Part shown: in pieces, positions 22,771 through 31,134 of the stretch
Layout: every line of letters begins with the position of its first letter
Position numbering within the stretch: the first letter of the stretch is position 1
Assembly: GCA_020072585.1 (NCBI GenBank)
Contig: JAIQGL010000043.1
Location: 1 to 37,343 of the forward strand
DNA length: 37,343 nucleotides
From: Terriglobia bacterium
GTDB taxonomy: Bacteria > Acidobacteriota > Terriglobia > Terriglobales > Acidobacteriaceae
Reading direction: 5' to 3'
Notes under the pieces: model-generated
What the model was told of the DNA's origin: nothing
The model's input: only the letters and a program-made list of their open reading frames with translations
The model's database searches: none
Position numbers and translations under genes: made by a program

Positions 22771-24879
22771 TTAGCGAATCGGCTCAACCTCCACCAGGCA
22801 GGAATAGAACGTCGCCCCGCCGCCGATATCGGTAAGCGTTTCTGAGGTTAAGACATTGATGCTGTTACCGTCTGGAGCAAACCGTGAAGCATTCAGCCGC
22901 GCTGCCACCACGCCCGCCTGTACGGCGCCGTTTACATGGGCGCGTAAACGCACTTCACCACGATGGTTGAAGACCCGCACCCAGTCGCCTTCCTGAATCC
23001 GGCGAGGCTGGGCATCTGCAACGCTGATCTCCAGCAACTCAGGATGCTCCATCTTCTGAATGGAAGGAACATTTGTAAACGTGCTGTTCAGAAAGTTGTC
23101 CGCTTTCCGCGAAAGCAACTCCAGAGGAAACTTCTTTGCTCCTTCTGAAAGACGCGACTCCCCTGGCGGGACAAATGAAACTACGGGATCCAGTCCCTGG
23201 GCGGCCAGCTTCTTACTATAAAGCTCGGCTTTGCCACTGGCCGTGGCGAATCCGCCTTTCGCAAAGGGCAGAAATGGTCCTTCTCCCAGGTTCAGCCGGA
23301 TGTGGCCCTCTTTCTCCAACCGCTCCCGCGTGATACCGTCCATCCATTTTTCCCAGCCATTCGGGATCTGATGGTTCTCAGTTTTGGCCAATGTAGCGTC
23401 AATCACATCGTCGGTATCCTGCTGGAAGCAAGCGTCGGCAAATCCCATCCTTATCGCCAGCGCGCGGAACATGTCTGTATTGGACCGGGACTCACCCAGC
23501 GGCTCAATGGCTTGATTCGATATCTGAAGATATGTATGGCCGTATGCCTTGTTCAGGTCCTTGTGCTCCAGGAATGTGGTTGCGGGCAGAACAATATCGG
23601 CATACGTGGTGGTATCAGTAAAAAACTGCTCATGGACCACCGTAAAAAGGTCCCGGCGCATGAAACCGCGGATCACATCATGATGGTTAGGCGCGACCAC
23701 GGCGGGATTGGAGTTGTAGACAAAAACCGCCTTCACCGGCGGGTCGCTGAGGTGGTTAAGAGCTTTGCCCAGCTCTGACATGTTGACAACGCGCGAAGCC
23801 CGTCCCAGAGGGCTCTTCTGCATCAGATCCGGACGATCCAGGGCATGCATATTCAGATAAAACGCGCCGCTGGTGGAAAGCTGCAACCCGCCGCCAACCT
23901 CAGCCCACGAACCGGTGATGCACGGCAGCATGGCAATGGCCCGCATCGCCGAGCCTCCGTTCTGCGAGCGCTGCACACCGTAATTTACACGGATGACCGC
24001 TGGCCTGACCGTGGCATATTCACGTGCCAGCTTGCGAATGTCTTCAGCGCTGATCCCGGTCCATGGGGCCACACGCTCCGGCGGATACTCCTGCACACGC
24101 TCTTTCAACTGCTCAAAACCGAGTGTGTAGTTGCTGACGTAAACGGCGTCATAAAGTTTTTCTGTGATGATCACGTTCATCATCGCCAGCGCCAGGGCAA
24201 CATCCGTCCCGGGATTGATGGGCAAATACCAGTCCGCGCTCTGCGCCGTGCGCGTCTTGTAGGGGTCAATCACCACCAGCTTGGCGCCCTTGCGTCGCGC
24301 CTCCGCAATAAACGGCCATAGATGGACGTTAGTGGCATGAATATTCGCGCCCCAGGCAATGATGTATCTGGCATCACGGAACTGCTGTGGCTCTGTTCCA
24401 ATACTGCGCCCGATCACGGTTTGCAATCCGGCGGCGCCTGCAGCAGCGCAGATGGTGCGGTCTAACTGTGAAGCGCCCAGGCGATAGAAGAAGCGGTGCG
24501 CCATCCCTGAATAGCTCAACACACCCATGTTTCCGGCGTAAGAGTAAGGAAGAATCGCTTCCGGGCCGAACTCGTCAGAAATATTCTTGAAGCGGGCGCT
24601 GATTTCCTCCAGCGCTTCGTCCCACGAAATGCGGACAAAATCGCTCGCGTCTCCTTTACCCTCGCCCTTGAGGGCCGTCCGCCGCATGGGATAAAGCACA
24701 CGCCCGGGCGAGTACACGCGCTCAAGATACTTGGTCACTTTCGCGCACAGAAACCCTTGCGTGACCGGATGCGCCGGATCACCCTGCACTCGCGTTGCGC
24801 GCCCATCTTCCACCGTAACCAGAATCCCGCAGGCGTCTGGGCAGTCATGCGAGCAAACAGCATGGACAACCTTCTTCAT
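22771..24879 (-). CDS. Molybdopterin-dependent 4Fe-4S oxidoreductase (DMSO-reductase superfamily)
   Basis: A 702-residue cytoplasmic protein without a Tat signal. The N-terminus binds a 4Fe-4S cluster through Cys9, Cys13, Cys17 (CSHDCPDAC) and Cys45 (GFLCAK), the motif of the superfamily. Next come SWDEALEEISARFK, YSYAGNMGVLSYSGMA, then TICAAAGAAGLQTVIG at about residue 140, where the Mo ligand is often a Cys or Ser, so Cys near 143 is a candidate. Later the cofactor-binding GANIHATNVHLWP, NPGTDVALALAMMN and VFVYNSNPAV segments, and a C-terminal molydopterin dinucleotide-binding domain (LLSRKADNFLNSTF, ARRIQEGDWVRVFNHRG). Whether it oxidises, reduces or hydrates its substrate cannot be read from this. 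No partner subunit or cofactor gene is adjacent. A TATAAT box 6 nt before the ATG suggests a leaderless transcript. Confidence 0.9.
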   Translation of the reverse strand: MKKVVHAVCSHDCPDACGILVTVEDGRATRVQGDPAHPVTQGFLCAKVTKYLERVYSPGRVLYPMRRTALKGEGKGDASDFVRISWDEALEEISARFKNISDEFGPEAILPYSYAGNMGVLSYSGMAHRFFYRLGASQLDRTICAAAGAAGLQTVIGRSIGTEPQQFRDARYIIAWGANIHATNVHLWPFIAEARRKGAKLVVIDPYKTRTAQSADWYLPINPGTDVALALAMMNVIITEKLYDAVYVSNYTLGFEQLKERVQEYPPERVAPWTGISAEDIRKLAREYATVRPAVIRVNYGVQRSQNGGSAMRAIAMLPCITGSWAEVGGGLQLSTSGAFYLNMHALDRPDLMQKSPLGRASRVVNMSELGKALNHLSDPPVKAVFVYNSNPAVVAPNHHDVIRGFMRRDLFTVVHEQFFTDTTTYADIVLPATTFLEHKDLNKAYGHTYLQISNQAIEPLGESRSNTDMFRALAIRMGFADACFQQDTDDVIDATLAKTENHQIPNGWEKWMDGITRERLEKEGHIRLNLGEGPFLPFAKGGFATASGKAELYSKKLAAQGLDPVVSFVPPGESRLSEGAKKFPLELLSRKADNFLNSTFTNVPSIQKMEHPELLEISVADAQPRRIQEGDWVRVFNHRGEVRLRAHVNGAVQAGVVAARLNASRFAPDGNSINVLTSETLTDIGGGATFYSCLVEVEPIR

Positions 24880-24885
24880 CGTTTC

Positions 24886-24891
24886 ATTATA
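24886..24891 (-). promoter_or_regulatory. TATAAT box placed for a leaderless mRNA
   Basis: A perfect TATAAT on the minus strand ends 6 nt before ATG 24879, so transcription would begin at or next to the A of the start codon. There is no Shine-Dalgarno. The -35 region (about 24909-24914) does not match consensus. Confidence 0.5.
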
Positions 24892-24954
24892 TGACCTCGG
24901 CTAGGGAAGGAAATCGTCTTTTGCCGCACAAAAGGTCAAGGGGGAAGCAATACT

Positions 24955-27243
24955 TCAAGCAGAAACGGAACGGGGCAGCGAGTTGGCCTGTGTTTTTAAT
25001 GCGCGCAGGTCAAGTTTGCCCGTACCCAGGAAAGGAAGGGCATCCACGCGGAAGAACTGGTCCTTGCGTGGCTTCCACAGAGGGGGAAGATCTGCGGAAG
25101 CAAGTTTTACCAGGACGGGCGAGAGTTGTTCGCTGCTGAGAGTATGCAGCACCACCAGGCGCTCTCCCCTCTTTTCATCCGGCGCGGCGGATACCACAAA
25201 CACCTGTTCCGCTGTCTCTGCCAGCTCATGCAATTTTTCTTCGACCCTTACATGCGGAACCATCTCCCCGCCAATCTTGCTGAACCGGCTCAGACGGTCC
25301 GTGATGGTCAAAAAACCATCGTCCGCCACGGCGGCGATGTCACCCGTGGTGTACCAGCCATCCTGTAGGACTTCGCGGGTCTTTTCCTGACTCCCCAGAT
25401 AACCCTGCATCACGTTGGGACCTCGCACCAAAAGCATGCCCGGGGTATCCGGTGGCAGCGGCTGGCCTGTGTCCGGATCAACAATGCGAACGCTCATGCC
25501 CGGCAAAGGATGGCCAATGGTCCCCTGACGGGCGCCACGCTGAACGATGCCTGGAGCGCGGTAATCAAAAATATTCACGGCCACCACCGGCGCGCATTCC
25601 GTACAGCCGTAACCTTCAAGTGGCCGCACGCCAAACTGGTTCTCAAAAGCGCGGGCCACGCGTTCTGAAAGCTTTTCCGCGCCTACCAGCACACAACGCA
25701 AGCTGGCAAAATCCTCTTTGGGAACACGTCGCGTGTAGGCCTGCAGGAACGTTGGTGTAGTAATCATGAATGTGACGCGGTACTTCTTGGTCAACTCGCC
25801 GATGATCTGCGCATCCAGCGGGCTGGGATGGAACACCACGCCCACACCGTAGGTGGCGGTAAGCCACAGCGTCACGGTAAAACCAAACGCGTGGAAGAAT
25901 GGCAGCACGCCCATCAGCTTGTCGTCGCTGGCAAAAGAGAATACCTGCGTCATCTGCCGGATATTGGACAGCACGTTATGGTGCGTCAGCATTACGCCTT
26001 TGGGTTCGCCCGTGCTTCCGCTGGAAAAGATAATGGTAGCCAGATCATTGGTGGTGCGCTGCCGCGCACCGACGGCTTTCTTCAACAATTTGTATGGCAA
26101 GAAAACCGCAATCAGCAGCGCCAGCAGTTTTTCAGTGGATTTAGGCCCGGCCAGCACATCTTCCAGATAAATCGAGCGCCCCGGAACGTCAATCTTGTTC
26201 ATGGCGGCAAGCTTTTCCAGAAAAAGTTTTGATGTGACCACCGTTTGCAGGCCGCATTGCTGCGCGCAGGATGCCAGAGTTTCAGTGCTGGCGGTGTAAT
26301 TCAGGTTCACCGGAACTTTGCCAAGCAATACGGCGGCAAAGTTCACCAACGCTCCACCAGCGGAAGGCGGCATCAGCACGCCCACCATTTCCTGGTCTTT
26401 CCAGTGCGGACGCATCCGGCGCGTGACAAAGATGAGCTTGATCAGCATGCTGGCAAAGCTGACGTTGGGGAAACGGGCATCGCCCATGCAGAAACGCAAG
26501 GGGTAACGCCGCGCGGTGCGCACCAGCGCCCGGTCAAGCGTGAGCGAGTCCACGCGGTCTGCTTCAAACGCGGCGGCCTGCAGAGTCTGCACGGACCGCC
26601 GGACTTCCGCGGCGCTTGCCGTGGAAGGCAGCCATGCGCCAAAACTCACGGTCACACGGTAGGGCATGCGTCGCGGCATTTTCCATAAAAACCGCTCCCG
26701 CTCATAACTAAAGATGCTTCCCCACACGCCATGCAGGTTCACCGGGATAATGGGTGCGTCCAGTCCGCGGATGATCCGCTCCATGCCTTTGCGGAACGGC
26801 AACATGGAACCGGTGCGGGTGATATGGCCTTCAGCAAAAACGCACACCAGTTCTCCCGCGCGAATGGCGTCACTGGCTTCGCGAAAAGAGCGGATGATGT
26901 CCCGCGGACGCATCTCCGTGGGAATGGGAATGGCACGCATGAGCAGCGCGAACGGCTTGATAAAGGGAATGTTGTATACATCGCGGAACATCAGAAAACG
27001 TATGGGACGGTTCGCCGCTGCGCTGATCAACACTACATCCACAAAGGACATGTGATTTGAAACCAGCAGCGCGCCGCCTTGCTGCGGAATGTTTTCCTTG
27101 CCTATTACCTTGACGCGATAGATGATCCGGTGCAGGAACCACAACAGGACGCGCAGCCCCCAGTTCGGCAACGCGGTAACCATGCGAACCAGCATGGACT
27201 GCCGGGGCTTTGTGTCTTCGTGAGTGGTTTCCGCAGTGGGCAT
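24955..27243 (-). CDS. Acyltransferase–acyl-ACP/CoA synthetase fusion (Aas type), no transporter domain
   Basis: A 762-residue protein from ATG 27243; an in-frame TTG at 27252 is less likely. Residues about 35-230 are a lysophospholipid acyltransferase domain (PlsC type): IGKENIPQQGGALLVSNHMSFVD with the HX4D pair at about 64-70, and FAEGHITRTG for the glycerophosphate site. Residues about 280-760 are an AMP-forming ligase: P-loop FSSGSTGEPKGVML near 409, GYGCTECAPV, WYTTGDIA, DRLSRFSKIGGEMVP, and catalytic Lys in GTGKLDL. It is collinear with the C-terminal 700 residues of the neighbour at 27363, which has an added LplT-like transporter. In E. coli Aas re-acylates 2-acyl-lysophosphatidylethanolamine at the inner membrane. 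No Shine-Dalgarno is visible. Confidence 0.9.
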   Translation of the reverse strand: MPTAETTHEDTKPRQSMLVRMVTALPNWGLRVLLWFLHRIIYRVKVIGKENIPQQGGALLVSNHMSFVDVVLISAAANRPIRFLMFRDVYNIPFIKPFALLMRAIPIPTEMRPRDIIRSFREASDAIRAGELVCVFAEGHITRTGSMLPFRKGMERIIRGLDAPIIPVNLHGVWGSIFSYERERFLWKMPRRMPYRVTVSFGAWLPSTASAAEVRRSVQTLQAAAFEADRVDSLTLDRALVRTARRYPLRFCMGDARFPNVSFASMLIKLIFVTRRMRPHWKDQEMVGVLMPPSAGGALVNFAAVLLGKVPVNLNYTASTETLASCAQQCGLQTVVTSKLFLEKLAAMNKIDVPGRSIYLEDVLAGPKSTEKLLALLIAVFLPYKLLKKAVGARQRTTNDLATIIFSSGSTGEPKGVMLTHHNVLSNIRQMTQVFSFASDDKLMGVLPFFHAFGFTVTLWLTATYGVGVVFHPSPLDAQIIGELTKKYRVTFMITTPTFLQAYTRRVPKEDFASLRCVLVGAEKLSERVARAFENQFGVRPLEGYGCTECAPVVAVNIFDYRAPGIVQRGARQGTIGHPLPGMSVRIVDPDTGQPLPPDTPGMLLVRGPNVMQGYLGSQEKTREVLQDGWYTTGDIAAVADDGFLTITDRLSRFSKIGGEMVPHVRVEEKLHELAETAEQVFVVSAAPDEKRGERLVVLHTLSSEQLSPVLVKLASADLPPLWKPRKDQFFRVDALPFLGTGKLDLRALKTQANSLPRSVSA

Positions 27244-27259
27244 GAGCCACAATTAGAAG

Positions 27260-27281
27260 ATCGGCGGCGATATTCTGGCAC
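27260..27281 (-). promoter_or_regulatory. Shared upstream motif, copy at the shorter Aas gene
   Basis: On the minus strand this reads GTGCCAGAATATCGCCGCC. It starts about 38 nt before ATG 27243 and its near-twin (30871-30895) starts about 44 nt before the start of the paralogue. Ten bases, GTGCCAGAAT, are identical in both. The site could be an operator or part of a promoter kept after duplication. Confidence 0.4.
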
Positions 27282-27362
27282 TTACCGCCGTAAAAAGTAA
27301 AGAACCGTAATAGGAAAACGTAGCGCCATTTTGGGAAGAATGCATACCGCGAAAATGCGCGT

Positions 27363-30300
27363 TTATGCAGACATTCCCGCCAGCTCTGCTGCGCGTGTCT
27401 TCAGCGCCCGTAGATCAAGCTTACCACTCCCCAGATAGGGCAGCGCATCCACGTGGAAGAACTGGTCCTTCTTCGGCTTCCAGAGTGCGGGCAGATCAGA
27501 CTCCGCAAGCTTTACCAGGACCGGAGCCAGCTCTTCGTCGGTAAGGGTGTGGAGCACAATGATGCGCTCGCCTTTTTTCTCATCGGGCACGGCAGAGACG
27601 CTGAAACTCTGCTCGGTTGTACCGGCGAGTTCGTTGAGCTTTTCTTCGATCTTGATGTGCGGCACCATCTCGCCGCCAATCTTGCTGAAGCGGCTCAGCC
27701 GGTCTGTGATGGTCAGGAAGCCGTCTTCTTCCATGGAGGCAATGTCCCCCGTGGTGTACCAGCCGTCTTTGAGCACCTCCGCCGTTTTCTCCGGACGGCC
27801 AAGATAGCCTTTCATCACGTTGGGCCCTTTTACCAGCAGCATGCCCGGCTTGTTGAGTGGCAGTGGCTCCTGCGTTTCCGGATCGACAATACGCACGCTC
27901 ACTCCCGGCAAAGGATGGCCGATTGTTCCGCGACGCGCCGCCACCTGGCGGAAACCCGGCGCGCGGAAATCTCTTCCATTCACCGCGACCACCGGAGCAC
28001 ATTCAGTGCAGCCATAGCCTTCAAGCGGACGTATTCCGAAGATGTCTTCGAATGCCAGCGCCGTTCGTTCAGGAAGTTTTTCCGCTCCCACAAGCACATA
28101 TTGCAGGCTGCCAAAATGCTCCGGAGAGCAACGCCGCATATAGGCTTGCAGGAACGTTGGCGTGGCAATCAGGAACGTCACGCGGTAGCGCGACACCAGG
28201 TCGCTGATGGAGGTTGCATCCAAGGGATTGGGATGGAATACCACGCCGATCCCATGCACCGCCGGAAGCCAGAGCCCCGCCATAAAGCCGAACGAATGAA
28301 AGAACGGCAGGATGCCCAGCACCTTGTCATTGCCATCCAGCATGAACACCTGCGTGACCTGCCGGATGTTGGCAATAATATTGTGGTGCGTAAGCATCAC
28401 GCCCTTGGGATCGCCGGTGCTGCCGCTGGAAAAAATCACCGTGGCCAGATCGTCATCTGTGCGCCTCACCGCGCCCAGGGCCGCTTTGAGCAAGCGATAG
28501 GGCAACAACCACGCCAGCATGAGCGCCGCGATCTTTTCTCCCATATGCGGCTTCTCCAGCACATCTTCCAGCAAAAGAGTACGTCCGGGAATTTCAATTT
28601 TGGGGAAGCGCTCCAGAAAAGCTTTGGATGTAATGGTGGTCCGCAGATTGCATTGCTTCCCGCAAGACGCAATCACTTCGTTGTTCGCGGTGTAATTCAG
28701 ATTAACGGGAACGCATCCCAGCAGCGTGGCAGCATAATTCACAAGAGCGCCACCGACGGACGGTGGCAGCAAAACCCCAACCATCTCCTGGTCCTTCCAC
28801 AATGGTTTCATGCGCCGCGCCACAAAAACCGTCTTTACCAGTGCGCTGCCAAAACGCATTTTAGGTACTCGTGCATCGGCCATGGCGAAACGCCAGAAAT
28901 AGCGGCGAGCGCTGCGCACAAAGGCGCGGTCAAGCGTGAGCTTACGATTGCGGTGGGCGGCAAACGCCACACTCTGCAACTCCTGTACTGCCTGGCGCAC
29001 TTCCGCGGGCGCACTTGTGGAGGGAAGCCATTTGCCGAAGCTCACCGTCACGGGATAAGGAATGCGGCGTGGCACCTTCCACAGAAAACGATTGCGTTCA
29101 AAGCTGAAGACGCTTCCCCACACTCCATGCAGATTCACAGGAACAATGGGTGCATCAATGCCCTTGATGATTCGTTCCATGCCGCGGCGGAATGGCAGCA
29201 GTTGGCCGGTACGGGTGATCTGGCCTTCGGCAAAGATGCAGACAATCTCGCCCTCGCGAATCGAGTCACTGGCCGTGCGCAGTGACTTGATCATGTCACG
29301 CGGGCGAAGCTCAGACGAAATGGGAATCGCCTTCATCATGCGCGCAAACGGCTTCACGATCGGCTTGTCATAAATCCCCTGAAACATCAGGAAGCGGATG
29401 GGCCGGTCTGTGGAAGCCAGAAGCAGCAGCACGTCAACGAACGACATGTGGTTGGAGACGAAGAGGGCTCCGCCTTTTTCCGGGATGTTGTCCCGGCCAA
29501 TCACCTTGATGCGATAGAGAGTGTGCGTGAGGAAGAAGAGCAGCAGGCGCAGGAACCAGTCCGGCAGCAGATACAGCAGATAAACCGTGCCGCCAAAGGT
29601 GATGACTGCTCCGGTCAGGAAGACACCGCGAGGATTGAGGTGCCCAACACTGGTCAGCAGGAAGTACATTCCTGAAGCGCCGGCGATGCCGATAAATGAA
29701 AGCAGATTGGAAGCGGCAATGATGCCGCCCTTGGTGTCCGGCGAGGGACGGTGCTGGATCAGCGCGTTCACCGGCACGGCGAAGAAGCCGGCAAAGAACC
29801 CAAGCGTTGCCAGGAGGGCGGCCGCGCCGCCAAATGAATGCGGCATCCCACCCAGCAGGGCTGCCATGATCGTCAGTCCAAAAGAGCCGAGTGGGATGAG
29901 GCCGTACTCGATCTTGTTGCCGGAGAGATAACCTGCCACGCCACTGCCGATTCCGATCCCAGCCGCCAGAGCCGCCTGAAGCAGCGCGATCTGCCGGGGC
30001 TGCGCGTCAAAGATATCTTTTCCGTAAACAAAGACCGTTTGCAGAAAAAGCATTCCAATGAACCAGAAATAGGTATTGCCCAGGACCGCCAGGAAGAGCG
30101 TCCGGTCCTTGCGCATCAGATCGATTTGCTGGACGAGATCGGCCACAAAATTAACGCGGAATTTTTTCTTCGGCGCAGCGGGCGGAACTTTGCCGATCCC
30201 CAGGCTGGAAAGCAGACCAAAACAAGCCAGCACCAGCAGCAGAGCAAAAGCATAGACTTCATGACCGTGAAATCTCTCTGACATCAACCCGGCGGCCACT

Positions 30301-30851
30301 GTTCCGCTGATGATGGCCAGGAACGTCAGCAGCTCAAGAATGCCATTGCCCCAGGAGAGCCATTTTTCCGGCAAAATCTCCGGCAGCAATCCATATTTCG
30401 ATGGACCAAAAAGAGCGGACTGCATCGCCACCACAAACAACACCGCCAGTTGCAGGGGAAAGTACCCGGTGCCCAGCGCGATGATGCCCGCTGCCATGGC
30501 AGCGATTTCGACAAGCTTGGTCCCGAGAATGACCTGCCGCTTGCTGAAGCGATCCGCCAGGAAGCCGCCCGCCATGCTGAACAAAACCAGCGGTACCGAG
30601 AAGAACAAGAGGATGAGTGGCACCATCTTGTCCCGCTGTTCATGCGTGAGCCCCATGCCCAGGACCATGTAGGACAAAAGGTTCTGAAACGCATTTGCGC
30701 TGAACGCGCCCTGAAACTGCGTGATGTTCAAGGCCCAGAAGCTGCGCCGCCAGCCATCCGCTGGTTGCAGTGAAGGCGCATTTCCAGTTCCCGTGGTTGA
30801 AACGCTGGAGGCAGAAATTTCTGGAGTTGGCGTGACAGCGGCTTGGGACAT
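27363..30851 (-). CDS. LplT–acyltransferase–acyl-ACP synthetase tri-domain fusion
   Basis: A 1162-residue protein from ATG 30851 (MSQAAVTPTP); two upstream ATGs are in frame (30887 and 30953), but the position of the shared upstream motif favours 30851. Residues about 40-430 are a 12-helix MFS transporter of the LplT type (WALNITQFQGAFSANAFQNL, GGFLADRFSKRQ, FGPSKYGLLPEIL). Residues about 440-650 are a PlsC-type acyltransferase (NHMSFVD about 465-471, FAEGQITRTG). Residues about 680-1160 are an AMP-forming ligase with FSSGSTGDPKGVML near 810, GYGCTECAPV, WYTTGDIA and GSGKLDL. In E. coli, LplT flips lysophospholipids inward and Aas re-acylates them; here one chain carries both. A second copy lacking the transporter follows at 24955-27243, 119 nt downstream. 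No Shine-Dalgarno precedes either start. Confidence 0.93.
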   Translation of the reverse strand: MSQAAVTPTPEISASSVSTTGTGNAPSLQPADGWRRSFWALNITQFQGAFSANAFQNLLSYMVLGMGLTHEQRDKMVPLILLFFSVPLVLFSMAGGFLADRFSKRQVILGTKLVEIAAMAAGIIALGTGYFPLQLAVLFVVAMQSALFGPSKYGLLPEILPEKWLSWGNGILELLTFLAIISGTVAAGLMSERFHGHEVYAFALLLVLACFGLLSSLGIGKVPPAAPKKKFRVNFVADLVQQIDLMRKDRTLFLAVLGNTYFWFIGMLFLQTVFVYGKDIFDAQPRQIALLQAALAAGIGIGSGVAGYLSGNKIEYGLIPLGSFGLTIMAALLGGMPHSFGGAAALLATLGFFAGFFAVPVNALIQHRPSPDTKGGIIAASNLLSFIGIAGASGMYFLLTSVGHLNPRGVFLTGAVITFGGTVYLLYLLPDWFLRLLLFFLTHTLYRIKVIGRDNIPEKGGALFVSNHMSFVDVLLLLASTDRPIRFLMFQGIYDKPIVKPFARMMKAIPISSELRPRDMIKSLRTASDSIREGEIVCIFAEGQITRTGQLLPFRRGMERIIKGIDAPIVPVNLHGVWGSVFSFERNRFLWKVPRRIPYPVTVSFGKWLPSTSAPAEVRQAVQELQSVAFAAHRNRKLTLDRAFVRSARRYFWRFAMADARVPKMRFGSALVKTVFVARRMKPLWKDQEMVGVLLPPSVGGALVNYAATLLGCVPVNLNYTANNEVIASCGKQCNLRTTITSKAFLERFPKIEIPGRTLLLEDVLEKPHMGEKIAALMLAWLLPYRLLKAALGAVRRTDDDLATVIFSSGSTGDPKGVMLTHHNIIANIRQVTQVFMLDGNDKVLGILPFFHSFGFMAGLWLPAVHGIGVVFHPNPLDATSISDLVSRYRVTFLIATPTFLQAYMRRCSPEHFGSLQYVLVGAEKLPERTALAFEDIFGIRPLEGYGCTECAPVVAVNGRDFRAPGFRQVAARRGTIGHPLPGVSVRIVDPETQEPLPLNKPGMLLVKGPNVMKGYLGRPEKTAEVLKDGWYTTGDIASMEEDGFLTITDRLSRFSKIGGEMVPHIKIEEKLNELAGTTEQSFSVSAVPDEKKGERIIVLHTLTDEELAPVLVKLAESDLPALWKPKKDQFFHVDALPYLGSGKLDLRALKTRAAELAGMSA

Positions 30852-30870
30852 AGTTTGACGGTAATTTTTC

Positions 30871-30895
30871 GCGATTGGCGGAGACATTCTGGCAC
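30871..30895 (-). promoter_or_regulatory. Shared upstream motif, copy at the LplT–Aas fusion gene
   Basis: On the minus strand GTGCCAGAATGTCTCCGCC, matching the motif upstream of the paralogue at 27260-27281 at 16 of 19 positions. It lies about 20-44 nt before ATG 30851, supporting that start and suggesting common regulation. Confidence 0.4.
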
Positions 30896-30980
30896 CAGTT
30901 TGTCTGGATGTAAATGGCGGTTGCGGGACCGTCATCGAGGAGGCCGCCGCCATCCGCGCCCTGTCTACAGAATCACAGAA

Positions 30981-30995
30981 GTAACCCCTGGTTAC
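30981..30995. promoter_or_regulatory. Small palindrome between the LplT–Aas gene and the PstS-like gene
   Basis: GTAACC-CCT-GGTTAC is a perfect 6-bp inverted repeat in the 283-nt divergent intergenic region. It could be a regulator site for either gene; nothing else supports this. Confidence 0.25.
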
Positions 30996-31134
30996 CAGCG
31001 TAATTACCCAACATCCGTACTTACTGCCTACAGTTATGGCAATCAGGCGAAGGCTACCGGAGTTTTCCCCCCTTCGCCAACTGTGCCACGCTCAGGTAAG
31101 GCAACCGGCACTGATCAGAAGGTGAAGGTGTTGT

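Noticed and set aside
27453-29285. A 610-codon plus-strand frame
   Set aside because: It is a shadow of the LplT–Aas gene and has no recognisable protein features.
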